A stretch of 64,000 bases of DNA from contig NZ_LT593974.1 in assembly GCF_900086985.1 (NCBI RefSeq), positions 992,001 through 1,056,000 of the forward strand. Reading direction: 5' to 3'. Shown in pieces: positions 63,311 through 64,000 of this stretch; positions within the stretch are counted from its first letter, which is position 1, and the number at the start of each line of letters is the position of its first letter. Source of the DNA: Halomonas sp. HL-93. Lineage in GTDB: Bacteria > Pseudomonadota > Gammaproteobacteria > Pseudomonadales > Halomonadaceae. The notes below the pieces were generated by a model. The model had not been told where the DNA came from and searched no databases. It saw only the letters and a program-made list of their open reading frames with translations. A program made the position numbers and the translations under genes.

Positions 63311-63790
63311 ATGGATGATCGAGAAATACCCTTCATTGAACGGGCCGTGGCGCTCGCTGAAGAGGCGCTAAACGCCGGGGATGAGCCTTTTGGTAGCGTG
63401 CTGGTCGGTGGCGATGGCGAGGTGCTGGCTGAGGATCGCAACCGCATTGCCGGCGGCGATTCCACTCAGCACCCTGAATTCGCCCTGGCGCGTTGGGCCG
63501 CTCAGCACATGACGCCAGAGGCGCGGGCGCAGGCCACGGTGTTCACCTCCGGGGAGCATTGCCCGATGTGTGCCGCGGCCCATGGCTGGGTAGGGCTTGG
63601 GCGTATTGTGTACGCCAGTTCCTCAAAGCAACTGAGCAACTGGCTCGCTGAGCTAGGCGTGGCACCGCCGCCGGTGGCGACCTTATCCATTCAACAGGTG
63701 GTGCCAGGCCTTACGGTAGAAGGGCCGGTAGCCGGGTGGGATGAAAAGGTTCATGCATTGCACCAGCGTCGGCATGCGGGCCTCAGCTGA
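63311..63790 (+). CDS. Nucleoside/base deaminase (CMP/dCMP-type zinc domain)
   Basis: 159 aa. The zinc-deaminase fold is seen as PFGSVLVGGDGEVLAEDRN, then HPEFALARWAA (metal His and catalytic Glu; the usual middle Ala is Pro) and GEHCPMCAAA (two metal Cys). It is close to guanine deaminase and TadA relatives, but is shorter than TadA's RNA-binding forms. Its substrate is unknown. AGGAG is 8 bases before the ATG. A terminator follows. Confidence 0.88.
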   Translation: MDDREIPFIERAVALAEEALNAGDEPFGSVLVGGDGEVLAEDRNRIAGGDSTQHPEFALARWAAQHMTPEARAQATVFTSGEHCPMCAAAHGWVGLGRIVYASSSKQLSNWLAELGVAPPPVATLSIQQVVPGLTVEGPVAGWDEKVHALHQRRHAGLS

Positions 63791-63793
63791 ATA

Positions 63794-63832
63794 TAAAAAA
63801 ACCGCCTGAGCGCAGGCTCAGGCGGTTTTTTA
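63794..63832. terminator. Bidirectional terminator
   Basis: ACCGCCTGAGC/GCTCAGGCGGT forms a strong stem with As before and Ts after it. It serves the deaminase gene (plus) and the Pmp3-type gene (minus). Confidence 0.88.
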
Positions 63833-63851
63833 ATCGTTACCAAGGGAAAAG

Positions 63852-64000
63852 CTAGTGCTTCAATATCACGTAAAACGCGTGGATGATGCCGGGCACAAAG
63901 CCAAACAACGTCAAGATGATGTTGAGCCAGAAATGTCCTTTAAGACCCACCTCAAAGAATACACCGAGGGGCGGTAAAATGACCGCAAAAATCATTTTGA
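63852..64000 (-). CDS. Pmp3/YqaE-family small membrane protein, 5' end near window edge
   Basis: 47 codons are visible from ATG at 63995 to TAG. The peptide has two helices with the family pattern AVILPPLGVFFEVGL, HFWLNIILTLFG and VPGIIHAFYVI. Members are about 50-55 aa and relate to membrane potential and salt or cold stress. The frame stays open to the edge, so the true start may lie a few codons outside the window. Confidence 0.88.
   Translation of the reverse strand, partial: KMIFAVILPPLGVFFEVGLKGHFWLNIILTLFGFVPGIIHAFYVILKH

Overview
The window looks like a chromosomal segment of a halophilic gammaproteobacterium, most likely Halomonas or a close relative (Halomonadaceae). The reasons are the density of compatible-solute uptake genes (a BCCT carrier plus a ProVWX-type ABC importer), acidic secreted proteins, moderately high GC, and gammaproteobacterial housekeeping genes (RlmA, CspA-type protein, YceI, tRNA with CAT anticodon). 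This is inferred from gene content; no 16S rRNA gene is present.

Layout. 1-3.5 kb: the end of a DMT transporter, a DUF4168 secreted protein, and a DUF294 regulator with a DEDDh exonuclease. 3.5-9 kb: a minus-strand osmoprotectant block (proV-proW-proX, a universal stress protein, a BCCT carrier) with a good sigma-70 promoter before proV and hairpins between genes. 9.3-16 kb: an acidic lipoprotein, an NtrC-type two-component pair, a PQQ sugar dehydrogenase, an AEC carrier and a LysR regulator. 16.4-24.6 kb: iron locus 1, with a TonB-dependent receptor divergent from a substrate-binding protein, two FecCD permeases and an ATPase, with a Fur-like box on each side of the divergent region, followed by an ABC exporter-type protein and YceI.

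25.3-35.3 kb: an accessory island beside a tRNA gene. It holds a type I restriction-modification system (hsdM, hsdS, then hsdR 3 kb further on). Between hsdS and hsdR lie a zeta-toxin-like kinase with a small partner, a GIY-YIG protein, a gene broken by one stop codon, and a lipoprotein gene on the opposite strand. 35.5-39.7 kb: two Crp/Fnr paralogues of identical length and a PAS-GGDEF-EAL protein.

39.8-59.3 kb: iron locus 2, a complete NRPS-independent siderophore (NIS) locus. It has a TonB receptor broken by one extra G, a sucrase/ferredoxin-like putative reductase with a lone ABC ATPase, and an intact TonB receptor. Next come NIS synthetase, PLP decarboxylase, NIS synthetase, HpcH/HpaI aldolase and NIS synthetase. 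A convergent operon then carries the MFS exporter, binding protein, two permeases and an RraA-like protein. The order resembles achromobactin loci (acsD-E-C-B-A), with the staphyloferrin B genes sbnE/F/C/G/H as relatives, but no gene for making the diamino acid is present. In a halophile the ectoine pathway (EctB) could supply 2,4-diaminobutyrate. 59.5-64 kb: housekeeping genes (rlmA, cold-shock protein, SDR, dicarboxylate/amino-acid symporter, deaminase, Pmp3-type peptide).

The most unusual features are the siderophore locus without its own diamine gene and with an atypical RraA-like protein, the toxin-like pair embedded in the restriction operon, and a tRNA-derived repeat whose anticodon loop is inverted.
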